A stretch of DNA of 64,000 nucleotides from Paludibacteraceae bacterium (GCA_017527905.1 JAFXPK010000003.1:124001-188000); one strand, 5' to 3'. Positions 33,419 through 42,679 are shown, numbered from the stretch's first letter. Notes: a model not told the origin generated them from the sequence alone. Numbers and translations: made by a program.

Positions 33419-34794
33419 TCATTGTTTACAATACTTGTAATGTATTCATTATTAAACCAATAGCAAAACTTTTTACATTTACCTCCATGGGGATTATCTG
33501 CTAAATCATTACTGTTCCGTCCTTTGGGGCGTACATGAAATAACCGACCTAAGCTTGCACTCCAAAAATATTGAGAATCTATGGTGTTTCCCAGCACATT
33601 TTTTCGTATATCATTCCAATATGATTCTGCAATTTTAATATCTTCTTGCGGCATAGTCCAAAAAAATATCTTATCTAGCACGTAGTCACCTGTATTCGGA
33701 GTTTGTTCCCTATATACAACAAACAAAAAACGATTTGTGAAGATTTCATACAAGCGGCTATCGTACCAATTATCATTATCAAATATTTCTTGATAATCAA
33801 TATTCTCGAATGACATAGCTTCTTTTATTTTTCCATTTGCTTGTACACGAATTGTTTTCATCATTAATCCTGATTTTTGAAACTCCTCAGAATGATTAAC
33901 ATTGCCACATTTCTTGTTTCCTGCGATGGCATTTGCTATTTGGAAAAACTTGTTTTTGCTATTGCTTGACAAATCTAAATCAAGCTCATTCTCCAATTGT
34001 TTTTCATTTTTGCCAATATGTGGTTTAAACCGACTGAAAATGATCTCTTCAAAATTGAATGATCTTAGTTCTTCTACACTGACAGTTTCTTTTCCCTTGG
34101 GTAATTTTATATTGGATATTGCATTTCCCTTATTTTTCTTCACGTACTCTAGAATGGTACGCATATAAGCTGTTTTTAGGGAAAAAGCACGTGTGGGTGC
34201 AGGGATGTCACTATTAAATTGTTTAGTCACATCACTTGCTTTAGACCCCTTACGACATGCGGACAGATAAAGAGTGTCTCCTTCCGTCAATGTGTGAGCC
34301 AAACCTTTGATTATTTTATCATGTATGATGTTGTAGTCATTACGAATAATTAGTAAATCCTTTTCTGGAAGTTTCCATAAAACAGAAAATAGGAACTCTA
34401 AATCCAATGGCTCTGCCTGTGCAATATGTAGGTAAAAAAGCAAAAGCATTAGACGACATTTTTCGTAAAAATGACTATGCTCAAAATCCTTCCCCGCCTC
34501 CTCTACATAATCAATCATTCCGCACACTAGACGTTCTTTGATGAGGAGTTCTCCTTTTTTGCTCTTTTTAAGGGGAGTGCACTTCAACTCAACACCTGCT
34601 ACCGAAAAATCTGCTTCTGGATTATTGTTTTTATCGTAACCAAAATAAATTTCTTCCACCATTTCTCCTAGTCCACCCTTCCCTTTGCGAGCTTTGTAAC
34701 TAGAGGAAACAAACTCCCGTAATGTGTGATTAAGCAGACCCTTGCTGTAATTAAATATTGAATTTATGTCGGTGGAATCGTAATTTTTATTCAT
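33415..34794 (-). CDS. Sau3AI-like type II restriction endonuclease
   Basis: The 459-residue protein carries the MutH/Sau3AI-type active site near its N-terminus: D62 in EADFSVAG and E69-x-K71 in VELKCT, preceded by the family phrase KGLLNHTLREF and KGGLGEMVEE. The length suits Sau3AI, which has a catalytic N-terminal half and a related but inactive C-terminal half used in DNA binding. Sau3AI cuts GATC; the specificity here is inferred. It is the first gene of its operon, with a -7 box at 34841-34848. The sequence is AT-rich relative to the core genes, which suggests transfer. Confidence 0.85.
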   Translation of the reverse strand: MNKNYDSTDINSIFNYSKGLLNHTLREFVSSSYKARKGKGGLGEMVEEIYFGYDKNNNPEADFSVAGVELKCTPLKKSKKGELLIKERLVCGMIDYVEEAGKDFEHSHFYEKCRLMLLLFYLHIAQAEPLDLEFLFSVLWKLPEKDLLIIRNDYNIIHDKIIKGLAHTLTEGDTLYLSACRKGSKASDVTKQFNSDIPAPTRAFSLKTAYMRTILEYVKKNKGNAISNIKLPKGKETVSVEELRSFNFEEIIFSRFKPHIGKNEKQLENELDLDLSSNSKNKFFQIANAIAGNKKCGNVNHSEEFQKSGLMMKTIRVQANGKIKEAMSFENIDYQEIFDNDNWYDSRLYEIFTNRFLFVVYREQTPNTGDYVLDKIFFWTMPQEDIKIAESYWNDIRKNVLGNTIDSQYFWSASLGRLFHVRPKGRNSNDLADNPHGGKCKKFCYWFNNEYITSIVNND

Positions 34795-34840
34795 AATTCA
34801 CTCATCTATAACTCAATGCATAGACATATATTTAACACTT

Positions 34841-34848
34841 CAAAGATA
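34841..34848 (-). promoter_or_regulatory. Candidate -7 box for the restriction-modification operon
   Basis: CAAAGATA on the plus strand reads TATCTTTG on the minus strand, 47 bases before the endonuclease ATG at 34794. Confidence 0.5.
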
Positions 34849-34900
34849 AAGATTATTTTCCAACTTAGGAAATCATGCAATACATCATCGGCACAAATTT

Positions 34901-35188
34901 TCATTTGCGAAACGAACGGCTTCGTAAATGGAAATTCCTGATTGTTCGCTCATAGAGCTGCGAATCAATCTTTACATCAAGCGTACGTGTGTCCCAATGT
35001 TCAATGCGACACATCTCCATATAAAACTGGCGGGCGAGCGGGTCTGTCAAAGCGGAAAGCGAACGAATATGCGTCCAACTAAATCGGATACGCACTGCGT
35101 ACCCAATCTCCTCTTCCGTAAAAATATTTAGTTGCCTCAATGTGGATTTTCCAGACACTGTCTGAGAAATCCAGGCAAACCTTTTCAT
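34901..35188 (-). pseudogene. Truncated DUF1016 (YhcG-like) N-terminal domain
   Basis: The 95-residue frame matches the DUF1016 N-terminal domain: ISQTVSGKSTLRQLNI, FSWTHIRSLSALTDPLARQFYMEMC and WDTRTLDVKIDSQLYERT are all recognisable. Full proteins have about 340 residues with a PD-(D/E)xK nuclease half. Here the frame stops just where that half should begin, so the nuclease is lost. The start overlaps the stop of the kinase-like gene by 4 bases. It may be a relic or a retained DNA-binding piece. Confidence 0.65.
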
Positions 35189-36000
35189 CTAAATTCAACA
35201 TTCGTTGTCAGTGTCCGTGTGCCACCGCAACGCAGCTCTGGTATGTTGATGCGCACGTCACAATCTACTACAAACACATTACCCTCTTTGGAAAGAATCA
35301 CATTCTCATCGTGAAGGTCACTCAAATAGATTTCGGGCGTCGCAAAAGTCCAATTCCTCGGGTTTATCAGCTGAAAACCTAATCTCTGGATATATTCTGA
35401 AATGGCAGCATTAGTAATATGTGATCCTTCGACAAATGGTTGATTCACGATGATGTTGAAATCTTGCGAAGATGTTTTCCCAAAGCCAATAACCTCCATC
35501 GAAGTTTCAGGAAAGAGTGTGTTATGCAAAGAAACACGATCTAATGCTAAAATCGGCTGAATAAAATAATCAAGACCAATTGTTTTTACAAGCAAGTATC
35601 CGTTGTCATAAACTTTTGCTTCTCCTCCTTCCGCAATATGTTCTCCCAACGTTTGCGGGAGAGTCTTATCCACATCCTCAATCCAACACCCGGCTTTTCT
35701 TGTCCATTGCTCTATAATTGCCGCCTGCGTCTTTCCTCGTTCAATTTCTCTTTTGAAATCCCCGATTCCTTTTCCAGCATCTTTATTTGTCCAATTTTCT
35801 GCTCCCGCGAGTAGGGATGCAATGACATGCGTCGGACCTCCCGCAATGCAGCCATGCTGTTCTGCCGGTGAAAATCGTTGATATACAAGCCTTCCGCTGA
35901 TGAATTGTTCTGCATAGGACTCCAATTTTGACAGACCCTCGGACGAAAATCCTTCGTCTATGATCGAATTTATATCGTTCCAAAAGTCTTTATTGTTCAT
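35185..36000 (-). CDS. Protein-kinase-like domain protein (polyvalent-protein type)
   Basis: The 271-residue product resembles the small kinase domain found in polyvalent proteins of mobile elements. GEHIAEGGEAKVYDNGYLLVKTI near residue 120 looks like the nucleotide-binding lobe with its lysine. LSDLHDENVILSKEGNVFVVDCD near 230 has the D-x-H-x-x-N-like catalytic loop and the metal-binding Asp. The N-terminal 100 residues (SPAEQHGCIAGGPTHVIASLL) are specific to this group. The substrate is unknown. It lies between a DUF1016 relic and the basic 50-residue ORF in an AT-rich patch, so it is probably part of a mobile-element remnant. The call is from motifs alone. Confidence 0.65.
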   Translation of the reverse strand: MNNKDFWNDINSIIDEGFSSEGLSKLESYAEQFISGRLVYQRFSPAEQHGCIAGGPTHVIASLLAGAENWTNKDAGKGIGDFKREIERGKTQAAIIEQWTRKAGCWIEDVDKTLPQTLGEHIAEGGEAKVYDNGYLLVKTIGLDYFIQPILALDRVSLHNTLFPETSMEVIGFGKTSSQDFNIIVNQPFVEGSHITNAAISEYIQRLGFQLINPRNWTFATPEIYLSDLHDENVILSKEGNVFVVDCDVRINIPELRCGGTRTLTTNVEFR

Positions 36001-36037
36001 TGATTCTATTTTTATTATAGCTAATGCTGTGATTCTT

Positions 36038-36190
36038 TCACTTCACCCTCCTATTCAGCATATTATTAGCCTTTTCGGGCTTGGATTTGCCGATTCGTTT
36101 TCCGCCCGAAGTTTTTTTGCTGTTCGAGTTGAATCGGAACGGGTTCTTCGGATTGCCTCCTACTGCTTTCCTGCTTCTGCCTCGGGCCAT
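36038..36190 (-). CDS. Basic 50-residue protein coupled to porE
   Basis: A short ORF begins with ATG at 36190, one base after the porE stop, and ends with TGA at 36038. The 50 residues are strongly basic and rich in Gly, Ser and Asn: MARGRSRKAVGG, then NPFRFNSNSKK, and NNMLNRRVK at the end. There is no signal peptide or membrane segment. The tight TAA-C-ATG junction suggests translation by ribosomes that have finished porE. Such a composition suits an RNA- or ribosome-binding peptide, but the function is unknown. The codons look like the core genes rather than the AT-rich genes next to it. Confidence 0.55.
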   Translation of the reverse strand: MARGRSRKAVGGNPKNPFRFNSNSKKTSGGKRIGKSKPEKANNMLNRRVK

Positions 36191-36191
36191 G

Positions 36192-38171
36192 TTAGTACAT
36201 CTTGTAGGTGGTCTTCAGCACGCGGAACTCGGTGCGTCGGTTGATGGAGTCCGCGATCTCCTTCTGCTCGTCCGTCAGGGTCTCGATGTACTCCTCGTCG
36301 AGGGCAGCCTCCTCCTTCAGGAAGTTGTATTTCTTCTTGAGTTTCTTGTCCACCACGACCGGCTGTGTCTTTCCGTACCCTTTGGCGGTCAGGCGCTCCG
36401 CTTCGATGCCCCCCTTGATGAGGTAGTCGACAACCGATTGCGCACGCTTGCCGGAGAGTTGCAGGTTGCCGTCAGCGGAACCGATACGGTCCGTGTGGGC
36501 GCCGATCTCGATGGTGATGTTAGGGTTGTCGTTCAGCACCTTCACCAGCTTATCCAAGGCGGCGGAGGATTCAGGCGTTAGGGTGGCCTTGCCGAACTCG
36601 AAGAAGATGTTGTCCAAGCCCACAGGCTTGCTGAGGGAGGCGAGGGTGAAGTTGATAGGGAAGGTCTTGGAGTCTTCCAAGTCCACGGTCACGGCGTCCT
36701 CCTTCTGGTTGAGGTAGCCCCTGCAGTTGCCCAACAGCACGTACTTGACACCCTTGTTGAGGCTCAGCTTGAAGGTTCCGTCCTTCTTGGACTGCACCTT
36801 CGTGTTGGTGCCGTCGTCGCCCACGATGCGCACCGTGGCACCGCCCAGCGCCTCGCCGGACATGTCTGTCACCTTACCGTCGATAAGGAACTCTATCTCA
36901 GGCAATTCGAAGGAGTATATCTTGTCGTATCCTTTCTTCTCCCCACGGTTGGAGGAGAAGAGTCCTTTCTCTTTCCCTTGGATGAAGGTGATGCCGAAGT
37001 CGTCTCCGTTGGAGTTGATAGGGTACATCATGTTGGTGACCGTCCAGGAGCCATCCTCCAGTTCGTTGGCGTAAAAGATGTCCAGTCCGCCGAAGCCCGG
37101 GTGTCCCGTGGAGGAGAAGTAGAGCGTGCCGTTCTCCCTCATGCAAGGGAACATCTCGTCTCCGCTGGTGTTGATGGAAGGTCCCAGGTTGACCGGTGCG
37201 CCGAATGAGGTGCCGGTCTTCTCGCTTCGCCAGATATCCTTGCCACCGAAGCCGCCTGGCATGTCGGAGACGAAGTAGAGGAATCTATCGTCGGGCGAGA
37301 TGGTCGGGTGGGCGAATGTGATGGAGCTATCCGGGGATAGTTTCACCTCGTTCACCTTGCCCCATTTGCCGCCGGAGCGGGTCACGTAGCAGATCTGTGC
37401 GCCGCGGCTCTCTCCTTTTTGCGCGACGCAGCGGGTGAAGTACATCGTCTTACCGTCCGCGCTGAAGGAGGCGGAACCCTCGTCCATGTCGGAGTTGATG
37501 TCACCCTCTACAGGTGTGATGTCGTCCCATTCCCCCAATGCGTTTCGCTTGGCGGTATAGATATCGTTGTTTCGGAGGCCTGTGATCTTACTGTTTCCGC
37601 CGCCGATCTCCTTGTTCTCTCTTGAGGAGTTGAAGTAGACGATCTCACCGTCACCGCCAGGGAATGCCGGGCTGAACTCCGCCTTCTTGGAGGAGAAGAA
37701 CTCCTCCTTCTTCACGATGTAGCGGGTAGGGTTCTTTTCCCACTCTGCAGCCTCCTCGGCGGATTGCTTGCCGTTGAGGGCGCGCTGGTCGTTGGGGTGG
37801 GTCGCCAGATAGCTGTCGTATAATGTGATGGCATATTTCATCTTTTGGTTCTTCCTCAGCGCATCGGCGTAATACAGGAAGACGATGGAATCCTTGTAGT
37901 TGAACTTCACCGCATTGGCGAAGGCACGTTCGGCCCTATCGTCGAGGTTCGTGAGACGGTAGCAATCCCCCAACTTGAATGCGGTGTACGCCTTCAACTG
38001 CCTATCCTTGAGTTTCACCTTAGGGTAGGCTTTGTTGTAGATGTTCGCCGCGTTATAGTATTCTCCGATCTCGTATTTCTTGTCCGCCTTTCTGATTTTA
38101 GACTTGACGGAGCATCCGCTGAATAGGGAGAGGAGCAATATTCCGATGAGGTATTTTGTTAGTCGAATCAT
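36192..38171 (-). CDS. porE: PorE-like OmpA-family lipoprotein of the T9SS
   Basis: The 659-residue protein has a lipoprotein signal (lipobox LFSGC, C20), TPR helices at about 30-140, a PD40-type beta-propeller from about 170 to 430 (AEFSPAFPGGDGEIVYFNSS, ASFSADGKTMYFTR, PTISPDDRFLYFVSD), a carboxypeptidase-regulatory-like beta domain (VTDMSGEALGGATVRI) near 440-520, and a C-terminal OmpA domain (FEFGKATLTPESSAALDKL to ERLTAKGYGKTQPVV). This order is that of PorE, which links T9SS parts to peptidoglycan at the outer membrane. PorE of Porphyromonas is needed for secretion of gingipains. The coupled 50-residue ORF follows directly. Confidence 0.85.
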   Translation of the reverse strand: MIRLTKYLIGILLLSLFSGCSVKSKIRKADKKYEIGEYYNAANIYNKAYPKVKLKDRQLKAYTAFKLGDCYRLTNLDDRAERAFANAVKFNYKDSIVFLYYADALRKNQKMKYAITLYDSYLATHPNDQRALNGKQSAEEAAEWEKNPTRYIVKKEEFFSSKKAEFSPAFPGGDGEIVYFNSSRENKEIGGGNSKITGLRNNDIYTAKRNALGEWDDITPVEGDINSDMDEGSASFSADGKTMYFTRCVAQKGESRGAQICYVTRSGGKWGKVNEVKLSPDSSITFAHPTISPDDRFLYFVSDMPGGFGGKDIWRSEKTGTSFGAPVNLGPSINTSGDEMFPCMRENGTLYFSSTGHPGFGGLDIFYANELEDGSWTVTNMMYPINSNGDDFGITFIQGKEKGLFSSNRGEKKGYDKIYSFELPEIEFLIDGKVTDMSGEALGGATVRIVGDDGTNTKVQSKKDGTFKLSLNKGVKYVLLGNCRGYLNQKEDAVTVDLEDSKTFPINFTLASLSKPVGLDNIFFEFGKATLTPESSAALDKLVKVLNDNPNITIEIGAHTDRIGSADGNLQLSGKRAQSVVDYLIKGGIEAERLTAKGYGKTQPVVVDKKLKKKYNFLKEEAALDEEYIETLTDEQKEIADSINRRTEFRVLKTTYKMY

Positions 38172-38401
38172 GTCTGAGATAATGTCTTTAACCCGTTGGT
38201 TGAATTAGTTTATAAAATAGACACCCGAAGGTTATGTATTCCTTTGATTTTTAGTGTATTGTTATTGTAAAAACAATCAAGTGCCATAGCTACGGACGTG
38301 CGTAAATATGTTACAAAATTCGAAAAAAATCTTAAGATTTGCAAGCGATTAGCGGAAAATATGGCGGTGCGCAGCGAGGGAAGACCCCTCCCGTAAAAAT
38401 A

Positions 38402-38433
38402 TGAGGCGGAATCGAATCAACGACTCCGCCTCA
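38402..38433 (-). terminator. Terminator of the LRR protein gene
   Basis: TGAGGCGGA (38402-38410) pairs with TCCGCCTCA (38425-38433). On the minus strand the stem is followed by TATTTTTAC, 20-60 bases after the LRR stop. Confidence 0.65.
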
Positions 38434-38455
38434 CACCTATTTTAGGGTCAACCTA

Positions 38456-41182
38456 TTACCGTACAATGAGCTTGTAGGTGTAATCATCGATTGACAGGAG
38501 GTAAACGCCCTTGTTGCCGATGGAGATCTCCACTGATTGCGCGTCCTCGACTTTCCGGATGAAAAGCACCCTGCCGTTTATATCGGTCAGGCGAATCGTT
38601 CCTGCCGCATTGTCGACAACGATTCCGTCGGTTGTGGAGACGATCGATACGCCTTGTCCGCTGGTCAATATCTTCTCACCCACCTCTTCCGGCTTCATGT
38701 TGTAGTAGACAGTGCCGTCGAAGGCAACTGTCCGAAGGGTAGTGTCCAGAGATGGTATATTCACGTTTGCGTTACCACCTGTGCGGAGAGTGACATCCTT
38801 CAGGTTCTGGTAGAAGGATTGGCTGCCGTCCGTCACGCCATGGTTCAGTCCGTAGCAAACTTCACCCGAAGCGAATTGGTCGGCCGTCATCAGGTGTGTC
38901 TCGGCAGAGGCGGAATCCCCTTGCAATTCACCTTGTGCGGATCCGATCAACGCATAGCAGTTGTGGATATAGATTGTGTCGTTATTAAAATCCGCGCTAT
39001 CCTTGTGGGCGGACACATCGCTGACCTTCTTGTTCAGTATAGGTGCGATGGCGCCCAAATATCCTGTTGAGGAAACCACTCCTACGTTAAAGCAATCCGA
39101 TATGCGCACGTTCTGCATGGTGCCGCCACAGATACCGCCTGTGCCATATTTCTCATTCTCCTTTGCTGTAGAGGTGATAGTGCCCACATTGTAGCAATCC
39201 TGGATGTCCACTTGGCCGGTTTGGGTGACAGCGATACCTGCCACGGATTCGGTCCGTGGGTTGCCGGTGATTTCACCCTCGTTCCAGCACTTCTTTATGG
39301 TCAAACGATAATCGGTTCTCCCTTGTGATCCATAGGATACGAAGGCGATACCTGCCACTGAGTTTTGACCGTATACAGAAGCTTGATTATAGCAGTTCAC
39401 GAATGTGCAATTCAGCGCATTCCCCGCCAATCCGGCAGCTGATCCATAAAGGACTCCCACGTATCCGGAGACATGGCAGTTCTCGAAATATGAATCACTG
39501 GCGTTCGCGCATATGATAGCCGCCTCACCTTCCCAATTGTTGTAAAGGAAGGCATCCTCGATAGCCAGATTCCGTACCGTTCCACCCTCCATCGCATTGA
39601 TGAAGCTGTAAGAACCGTCCCATTCTCCTGGGAAACGTTCATGGTAGAGACCCTTGATGACATGGTTCTTTCCGTCAAACACTGCGGAGAATTTCTTGAT
39701 CGGGGTCCATTTCCTCAGCGCTGAAGTGTCACCGAATATTTCTCTGTTACGATTATATTCAACTGGACGATGAAGGATGGTGTCGTTCAAAACAATATCT
39801 TCCAACAATCTACCATTCAACCATTTGTGTCCTTCATTGACAAGGCTTGCGAATTGATATAATTCCTCTACGGTGGAGATGTCGAACCAATGTTGCTCCA
39901 CGCTATCCACCACGCCGCAAGAGCAATCACCATAGGTGAAGTCATGGATATGTGCGGTGGTATCGACCACAGTCGTGTCTATGATGACTGGTGGTATGAT
40001 TGTCGTGTCTATCACAGTCGTGTCTATGATGACTGGTGGTATGATCGTCGTGTCTATCACAGTCGTGTCGTTGATGACCGGAGGAATAATCTCTGTCGTA
40101 TCGTTCAGGCATTTAATGGTTTTCGCGGCGCCCCACATCTTATCCTCTTGGTAGGCTGAAACGCTTTGGCAAGGAACATATACCCGCACGTCAAATTGTT
40201 CCATGTAATAATTAGACTCTAGAACGGGAGGTTCTTCCGCGAATGAGATAATGTTCAAAACAGTATCTTTAGGACTTACCACTCTTTCCATGTGTTTCAA
40301 GGAAGACGGCAAAACAATTTTTGTCTTCGTTTCGTCATATATCACTTGGTGTGCCGCGTCATATCCAAGTGAGTCAATGCCTTCAGGAACGATGCCACCC
40401 AACCGCTTTCCGTTGAAGAGAACGACCTCCGCGAGAATCGGTTGTTCGTTGTATTGGGCCAATGTGCCTAAGTAATTGACCGTGTCCACTTCGCACTCGT
40501 TCTCAATTTTTTTAAGTGTTTGAGGATTTACCGTGATTGTGCTGAACACCTCCTTCAAGGCGCATATCTTTTCGTAGGACATTTCGGTCACGTAGTCAGG
40601 CACCACAATTTCGTTGCCCATTTTTTTATTGTCCACATACAAAACTGTCTTTTTGTAGAAGAAAATGAGCTTGTTGAAAAGGTCCTCTATCGATCCCATG
40701 TAGTAGGTGGTGTCACTCGGGATGCCCCACATGTCCACTTGGGTGGAGCTAGGGATAACCACTTTTTTGACAGGCGTGATATCCTCGAACGCCCCATAAT
40801 CCAATGAATCATTTTCCGCCAATTGGATAGATTCAATGGATGTGCAATAACGGAAAGCGCGTGTCCCCACATTAACGTTGTCCGAGAAGACCACCTTCTT
40901 CAATCCCTTACAGCTTTGGAACGCATATTTCTCCACATAGACGCCCTCTGGCAACACCACGGTTTCCAGACTGTCGCAACCGGTGAAGGCGCTCTCGCCA
41001 ATACGCTCCAACGTCGATGGGAATTGAATCGATGTGAATTGCGTGTTGTTTTTGTACGAATTGGCAGGGATAACCGTCGTCCCCTCCTCAATGATCAGTG
41101 TTTTTGTGCTTGGATCGATTCCCGCAAAGGAAACCCACATTTGGAACAATGCGGCACACGTTAATAGTATTTTTTTTCTCAT
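38456..41182 (-). CDS. BspA-like leucine-rich-repeat surface protein with T9SS signal
   Basis: The 908-residue product has a signal peptide (1-20) and LRR_5/BspA-type repeats from about 30 to 320 (FTSIQFPSTLERIGESAFTGCDSLETVVLPEGV). A Thr/Pro spacer made of nearly identical 15-residue units (DTTVIDTTIIPPVI) follows near 370-410. Next come a beta-helix-like segment (TVRNLAIEDAF...ENCHVSGYVG, with GLUG-type repeats) and a type A T9SS domain (IRLTDINGRVLFI...GVYLLSIDDYTYKLIVR). BspA-like proteins bind host matrix or other bacteria, so adhesion at the cell surface is likely. It has its own terminator and shares an upstream sequence element with porE. Confidence 0.85.
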   Translation of the reverse strand: MRKKILLTCAALFQMWVSFAGIDPSTKTLIIEEGTTVIPANSYKNNTQFTSIQFPSTLERIGESAFTGCDSLETVVLPEGVYVEKYAFQSCKGLKKVVFSDNVNVGTRAFRYCTSIESIQLAENDSLDYGAFEDITPVKKVVIPSSTQVDMWGIPSDTTYYMGSIEDLFNKLIFFYKKTVLYVDNKKMGNEIVVPDYVTEMSYEKICALKEVFSTITVNPQTLKKIENECEVDTVNYLGTLAQYNEQPILAEVVLFNGKRLGGIVPEGIDSLGYDAAHQVIYDETKTKIVLPSSLKHMERVVSPKDTVLNIISFAEEPPVLESNYYMEQFDVRVYVPCQSVSAYQEDKMWGAAKTIKCLNDTTEIIPPVINDTTVIDTTIIPPVIIDTTVIDTTIIPPVIIDTTVVDTTAHIHDFTYGDCSCGVVDSVEQHWFDISTVEELYQFASLVNEGHKWLNGRLLEDIVLNDTILHRPVEYNRNREIFGDTSALRKWTPIKKFSAVFDGKNHVIKGLYHERFPGEWDGSYSFINAMEGGTVRNLAIEDAFLYNNWEGEAAIICANASDSYFENCHVSGYVGVLYGSAAGLAGNALNCTFVNCYNQASVYGQNSVAGIAFVSYGSQGRTDYRLTIKKCWNEGEITGNPRTESVAGIAVTQTGQVDIQDCYNVGTITSTAKENEKYGTGGICGGTMQNVRISDCFNVGVVSSTGYLGAIAPILNKKVSDVSAHKDSADFNNDTIYIHNCYALIGSAQGELQGDSASAETHLMTADQFASGEVCYGLNHGVTDGSQSFYQNLKDVTLRTGGNANVNIPSLDTTLRTVAFDGTVYYNMKPEEVGEKILTSGQGVSIVSTTDGIVVDNAAGTIRLTDINGRVLFIRKVEDAQSVEISIGNKGVYLLSIDDYTYKLIVR
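39969..40090 (-). repeat. 45-bp tandem repeats in the LRR gene
   Basis: About two and a half 45-bp units encode DTTVIDTTIIPPVI(I/N). The copies are nearly identical, so the number may vary between strains by slippage. Confidence 0.75.
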
Positions 41183-41421
41183 AACTGTTGATAATATTTA
41201 TAAAATAATTTAGAAATCAAATGGTTAGACGTTCTTTTGAGTATCAAAATCTGATAAATAGAATATCCATATATGCTTACAAATGCGTGGCAAATTTCTG
41301 AATAATTCTTAATATTTGCAAGTTTTTTGCGAGAAATACGGCAAATGAGCGAGGAGATTTTTGCCGCGTCCTTTCCCTCACTCCTCCATAGGGAGGGTAG
41401 TGGGGACGCTTCTTTCGTTAC
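41183..41421. other. Intergenic region before the LRR gene
   Basis: No gene is visible. At 41307-41356 lies a stretch similar to 38330-38380 upstream of porE (shared TCTTAA-ATTTGCAAG and a GCGAGG end). I could not find a convincing -7 box. Confidence 0.4.
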
Positions 41422-41478
41422 GAAAAAAACTCCCTGCCGATTCAGACACCTCTAGGGTTCTTTGAATCGGTAGGGAGT
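41422..41478 (-). terminator. thiL terminator
   Basis: A 16-bp stem, ACTCCCTGCCGATTCA (41429-41444) with TGAATCGGTAGGGAGT (41463-41478), has a single wobble pair. On the minus strand seven Ts follow the stem. It lies 30 bases after the thiL stop. Confidence 0.9.
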
Positions 41479-41509
41479 CTAATCTGTATTTAGGGATGTA
41501 AACTGTTTT

Positions 41510-42538
41510 TTATTTTTCGAGGGAGTTCCAACCCTGCGCCTTCAGGGTGATTTCCTGTCCGTCGCGTGTGATGAGGCAAGAGCCTAATGAAGCGTCGGTC
41601 GTGTGTCCGATTACCTTGATGCCCGGCAGGTTCTGGAACACGTCGTTCATCGACAGCGGTACGGTGAAGAGCAGTTCGTAGTCCTCGCCTCCGTTCAGGG
41701 CGACGGTGGTGACGTTCATGTTGAACTCCTCCGCCATGACTGCGGTTTGGTAGTCGATCGGGATCCTGTCCTCGTAGATGCGGCAACCCACATTGCTTTG
41801 CTTGCAGATGTGCAACAGTTCGGAGGAGAGTCCGTCCGAGATGTCCATCATGGCGGTCGGCACCACGTTGATGCGCTCCAGCGACTCGATGATGTCCTGT
41901 CGAGCCTCAGGTTTCAGCTGTCGTTCGATGATGTATTCCTTGCCAGCGAAGTCGGGTTGGATGGAATTGTCTCCGGCGAAGATTTTCTTCTCACGTTCGA
42001 GGAGCAGCAGTCCCATGTAGGCTGCGCCGAGGTCGCCCGACACGCAGATGAGGTCGTTGGGTTGTGCGGTGTTGCGGCAGACCACCTTCCCCTTCTCGCC
42101 TTCGCCGATGCAGGTGATGCTGATGGTCAGGCCCGTCATGGAGGCGGATGTGTCGCCGCCTACCAGATCCACTCCGTAGTGGTCGCAAGCCAATTGTATG
42201 CCTGCGTAGAGCTCCTCCATGTCCTCCACGGAGAACCGTTTGGAGACGCCGAGGGAGACGGTTATCTGTTTGGGTTTACCGTTCATGGCGCAGATGTCGG
42301 AGATGTTGACGACCGCCGATTTGTAACCTAGGTGCTTCAGTGGCACGTAGGTGAGGTCGAAGTGCACACCCTCCAATAGGAGGTCAGTGGTGACCAGTAC
42401 CTGTTTCTCCTTGTAGTCTAGGATGGCTGCGTCATCGCCTATGCCCTTGATCGAGGAACTGTTCTTCAGTTCGAAGGATTGGGTGAGGTGCTTGATGAGT
42501 CCGAACTCGCCCAATGTGGATATTTCTGTTCTTTGCAT
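41510..42538 (-). CDS. thiL: Thiamine-monophosphate kinase
   Basis: The start at 42538 (MQRTEISTLGEFGLIKHL) is the usual ThiL beginning and gives 342 residues; an upstream in-frame Met adds 14 residues that do not fit the family. Conserved parts include IGDDAAILD for ATP and Mg binding, LVTTDLLLEGVHFDLTY, VNISDICAMNGKPK, GGDTSAS and MMDISDGLSSELLHI. The enzyme phosphorylates thiamine phosphate to thiamine diphosphate with ATP, the last step in cofactor synthesis. The gene is single and has its own terminator. Confidence 0.95.
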   Translation of the reverse strand: MQRTEISTLGEFGLIKHLTQSFELKNSSSIKGIGDDAAILDYKEKQVLVTTDLLLEGVHFDLTYVPLKHLGYKSAVVNISDICAMNGKPKQITVSLGVSKRFSVEDMEELYAGIQLACDHYGVDLVGGDTSASMTGLTISITCIGEGEKGKVVCRNTAQPNDLICVSGDLGAAYMGLLLLEREKKIFAGDNSIQPDFAGKEYIIERQLKPEARQDIIESLERINVVPTAMMDISDGLSSELLHICKQSNVGCRIYEDRIPIDYQTAVMAEEFNMNVTTVALNGGEDYELLFTVPLSMNDVFQNLPGIKVIGHTTDASLGSCLITRDGQEITLKAQGWNSLEK

Positions 42539-42650
42539 TTCCGCTGTTATTGTTCGAATGGGTTCTTTTAAATAGCCCAACCCATTGTATTATCTTTTGA
42601 TTATCAGTTAAATGGGTGAATGTTAATAACTAACTCACTTTAAACCAAAA

Positions 42651-42679
42651 TGTAGAGGCACGGAGTCCGAGCCTCTACA
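42651..42679 (-). terminator. Hairpin after the DUF4139 gene, GTAGAG-type palindrome
   Basis: TGTAGAGGC (42651-42659) pairs with GCCTCTACA (42671-42679) around an 11-base loop. On the minus strand TTTTGGTTT follows. It resembles the ssb terminator at 51112-51141, which starts and ends with the same bases. Confidence 0.6.

Noticed and set aside
35712..35915. 67-codon minus-strand ORF inside the kinase-like gene
   Set aside because: It is in another frame of a better supported gene and has no upstream signals.
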